DNA of 8,191 nt from JBAXGE01 sp044344145 (GTDB taxonomy: Bacteria > Planctomycetota > Phycisphaerae > WQYP01): assembly GCA_044344145.1 (NCBI GenBank), contig JBIJDM010000125.1:1-8191 (forward strand). Reading direction: 5' to 3'. This document shows, in pieces, positions 6,395 to 8,191 of the stretch. Made by a program: the position numbers and the translations under genes. The notes under the pieces were generated by a model that was given only the letters and a program-made list of their open reading frames with translations, made no database searches and had not been told where the DNA came from. The stretch's first letter is position 1. Each line of letters opens with the position of its first letter.

Positions 6395-6401
6395 CTGCCC
6401 T

Positions 6402-7871
6402 GTGCTTTGGCCTGAAAAGTCACCCCGCCGCGCCGCCAAACCACCGGCCGAAGAACAAATTCTGCGCGTCTCCGAGCTTACCGCGGCACTCGCAGCCCTC
6501 GTTCAAGACACCCTCCCTGCCTCGTTGATGATCCAGGGCGAAATCTCCAACTTTCGTACCTACGAACGCGGCCACGGATTTTTCACCCTCAAAGACGCGC
6601 AGGCGGAAATCCCCTGTGTCATCTGGAAAGATGCTCTCGCCCGTCTGAAATTCAAACCCAAAGACGGCATGGCCGTGGTCGTCCGCGCCACCGTCAAGGT
6701 CTACGAGCCGCAAAGCAAACTCCAGCTTTATATCGAAACCATACTGCCCCAGGGTTTGGGAGCCTTGGAACTGGCCTTCCGGCAACTCTGCGAGCAACTG
6801 CGGGCCGAAGGCCTCTTTGCCCCCGAACGCAAACGGTCTATCCCCGTCCTGCCGCAACGCGTGGTCATCATGACCAGTCGCAGCGGGGATGTTCTGCATG
6901 ATGTGGTCACCACCGCCCAGCGCCGCTTCTCCGGCGTGCAATTGCTGGTCATGCCTGTGCCGGTCCAAGGGGCCAATGCCGCACCCCGGATTGCCGCCGC
7001 GCTGGCGGAAGTCAACGAGCATGCCGTCGAACTGGGCGGAGTGGATTTGATCCTGCTGGTCCGGGGCGGAGGTTCACTGGAAGACCTGTGGGCCTTCAAC
7101 GAAGCCGTCGTGGCCCGGGCCATTGTGGCCAGCACCATCCCCATTGCCACCGGCATCGGCCACGAACCCGATACCACCATCGCCGATCTGGTCGGCGACC
7201 TGCGCGGCCCCACCCCCACCGGCGTAACCGAACTCACCATCCCCGATGTGCGCAGTCTGCTGCAAAAAGTGAATCATCTGGCCCAACGGCAAAACGAAGT
7301 AATCTCCGATTTGCGCCTGCAAGCCCGGCAGGACCTCACCCTGTTGCAGCAACGCCTGCATCAGGTCATTCAGCATGACATGCGGATGCGTCTGCTGCGG
7401 GTGGAACGCGTGGCCGGTGGCCTGCTCAAGGCCGAACCGCGTTATGCGCTCGCCCAAGCCTGGCGCCGGCTGGAAGAGGCCCAAACCCATCTGCAATCCG
7501 TGATCCGTCATCAACATATCAGCCGTACTGCGCTGGTGACACTCCTGACCCATCGGGTGGAGCGCAAAGCCCCCACCGGCACAGTCCAACTGGCCCAGCA
7601 GCGTCTGGCCAACCTCCGGCAGGGCCTCACCACCGCCCTGCGCCGCAATATGCAGCGCGTCAGCCAAAAATTGGAGGCCCAGGGCCGGCAACTCCTGATG
7701 CTCAGTCCGCAGGCCATTCTGGAACGCGGCTACTCGATAACCACCGATGCCTCCGGCCACGTGATCCGCAGCCAACATGACGTGTTCCGGGGCGATGTCC
7801 TCACCACCCGGCTGGCTAATGGCGTGATCCGCAGCACCGTGGGCGAAAGCCGGCAAGGCAGTTTGTTTTGA
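6402..7871 (+). CDS. xseA: Exodeoxyribonuclease VII large subunit
   Basis: XseA is the catalytic subunit of exonuclease VII. With XseB it degrades single-stranded DNA from both ends to oligonucleotides in the cytoplasm, in repair and recombination. From GTG 6402 the protein is 489 residues, slightly longer than E. coli XseA (456). An N-terminal OB-fold DNA-binding domain (about 20-115; LRVSELTAAL, IQGEISNFR, GHGFFTLKD) precedes the catalytic domain. That domain contains PVLPQRVVIMTSRSGDVLHD, VRGGGSLEDLWAFNE (220-234) and GIGHEPDTTIADLVGD (from about 251; His254, Asp257). A long coiled-coil region (about 285-430) follows, then the C-terminal LSPQAILERGYSI segment. The core motif is usually GHETDFTIADFVAD.RAPTP, so this copy is divergent but keeps its Gly, His, Glu and Asp. 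The start is set by the strong ribosome site; starting at ATG 6351 would add 17 unconserved residues. It has its own promoter and is followed by xseB after 42 bases. Confidence 0.95.
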   Translation: MLWPEKSPRRAAKPPAEEQILRVSELTAALAALVQDTLPASLMIQGEISNFRTYERGHGFFTLKDAQAEIPCVIWKDALARLKFKPKDGMAVVVRATVKVYEPQSKLQLYIETILPQGLGALELAFRQLCEQLRAEGLFAPERKRSIPVLPQRVVIMTSRSGDVLHDVVTTAQRRFSGVQLLVMPVPVQGANAAPRIAAALAEVNEHAVELGGVDLILLVRGGGSLEDLWAFNEAVVARAIVASTIPIATGIGHEPDTTIADLVGDLRGPTPTGVTELTIPDVRSLLQKVNHLAQRQNEVISDLRLQARQDLTLLQQRLHQVIQHDMRMRLLRVERVAGGLLKAEPRYALAQAWRRLEEAQTHLQSVIRHQHISRTALVTLLTHRVERKAPTGTVQLAQQRLANLRQGLTTALRRNMQRVSQKLEAQGRQLLMLSPQAILERGYSITTDASGHVIRSQHDVFRGDVLTTRLANGVIRSTVGESRQGSLF

Positions 7872-7883
7872 GGGAATCTGGCG

Positions 7884-7889
7884 TATAAT
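7884..7889 (+). promoter_or_regulatory. Candidate -10 box of a separate xseB promoter
   Basis: A perfect TATAAT sits in the 42-base xseA-xseB gap. The best -35 is weak (TTGTTT at 7863-7868, 15-base spacer, within the end of xseA). Transcription would start near 7896, just before the ribosome site AAAGGA at 7901-7906. Confidence 0.4.
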
Positions 7890-7913
7890 CGCAACTCTTT
7901 AAAGGATATGGCG

Positions 7914-8168
7914 ATGGCGAAAGAAGAAAAGAATGTGTCGTTTGAGCAGGCTCTGGCCCAGTTGGAGCAGATCGTCTCCGCCATTGAAGGCGGTCAGGTG
8001 GGGCTGGAAGAATCTCTGGCCAAATACGAACAGGGCATGGCGCTGGTCAAGAAATGCCGTACCCTGTTGGAGAGTGCGGAAAAACGCATCGAAATGATCA
8101 GCCAGACGGACAGCGGTCTGACCACCGCCCCGCTGGAAGATACCGCCGACGTCCCCAAGCCGGAGTAA
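7914..8168 (+). CDS. xseB: Exodeoxyribonuclease VII small subunit
   Basis: XseB is the small non-catalytic subunit of exonuclease VII, present in several copies per XseA. The 84-residue protein is typical of the family. Residues about 8-55 form the conserved helical hairpin: VSFEQALAQLEQIVSAIEGG, the short turn QVGLEES, then LAKYEQGMALVKKCRTLLESAEKRI. A variable acidic tail follows. Two ATG codons are possible, at 7908 and 7914. The second is preferred because AAAGGA at 7901-7906 then has a seven-base spacer rather than one. The gene lies 42 bases after xseA, the common arrangement, and appears to have its own -10 box. Confidence 0.95.
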   Translation: MAKEEKNVSFEQALAQLEQIVSAIEGGQVGLEESLAKYEQGMALVKKCRTLLESAEKRIEMISQTDSGLTTAPLEDTADVPKPE

Positions 8169-8170
8169 CC

Positions 8171-8191
8171 GTGATCAACCTCGTCCAAAAT
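8171..8191 (+). CDS. Start of a further gene after xseB (seven codons, product not identifiable)
   Basis: GTG at 8171 follows the xseB stop by two bases and is preceded by GGAG at 8162-8165 with a five-base spacer. The frame (V-I-N-L-V-Q-N) stays open to the window edge. In many bacteria xseB is followed by isoprenoid genes such as ispA or dxs. Seven residues cannot confirm that, so no function is assigned. Confidence 0.4.

Noticed and set aside
7074..7856. 260-codon minus-strand ORF within xseA
   Set aside because: It is antisense to a strongly conserved gene and is explained by GC-rich codon bias; no motif was recognised.

Overview
This window looks like chromosomal DNA of a moderately GC-rich, Gram-negative-type bacterium, most likely a planctomycete of the Phycisphaerae or a close relative. 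The clues are a PEGA-domain lipoprotein with a Thr-Gln-Pro repeat tail (a style I associate from memory with Phycisphaerae), large pseudopilins beside a PilC/GspF homologue, and core proteins that are recognisable but divergent. The lineage call is inference. No RNA genes, insertion sequences, CRISPR arrays or integration signs were seen.

Left part (1-2526, minus strand). Three genes of a type IV pilus / type II secretion-like apparatus read leftwards: the inner-membrane platform protein PilC/GspF, a 291-residue pseudopilin with a GspG-like C-terminus, and a second pseudopilin cut by the window edge. The spacing is tight: a 37-base gap, then a TGATG stop/start overlap.

Middle (2527-6311, plus strand). 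A divergent intergenic region with a good sigma70-like promoter leads into a probable operon. It holds a PEGA-domain lipoprotein, a PgpH/YqfF-type 7TM-HD protein (predicted cyclic di-AMP phosphodiesterase), the rRNA maturation factor YbeY, and a small Cys-rich single-TM protein. The genes are joined by a 15-base gap or short overlaps, and pgpH and ybeY lack clear Shine-Dalgarno sites, so coupling is likely. The pgpH reading frame is broken by a -1 shift at 4277-4283, exactly where the first membrane segment of the 7TM region begins. The site T_TTG_GGG also fits the slippery heptamer pattern. A one-G undercall, a real mutation and programmed frameshifting all remain open.

Right part (6312-8191, plus strand). 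xseA and xseB encode the large and small subunits of exodeoxyribonuclease VII. Each is preceded by its own TATAAT box. The xseA start is set by a strong Shine-Dalgarno before a GTG at 6402, not by the upstream ATG at 6351. The first seven codons of another gene follow xseB.
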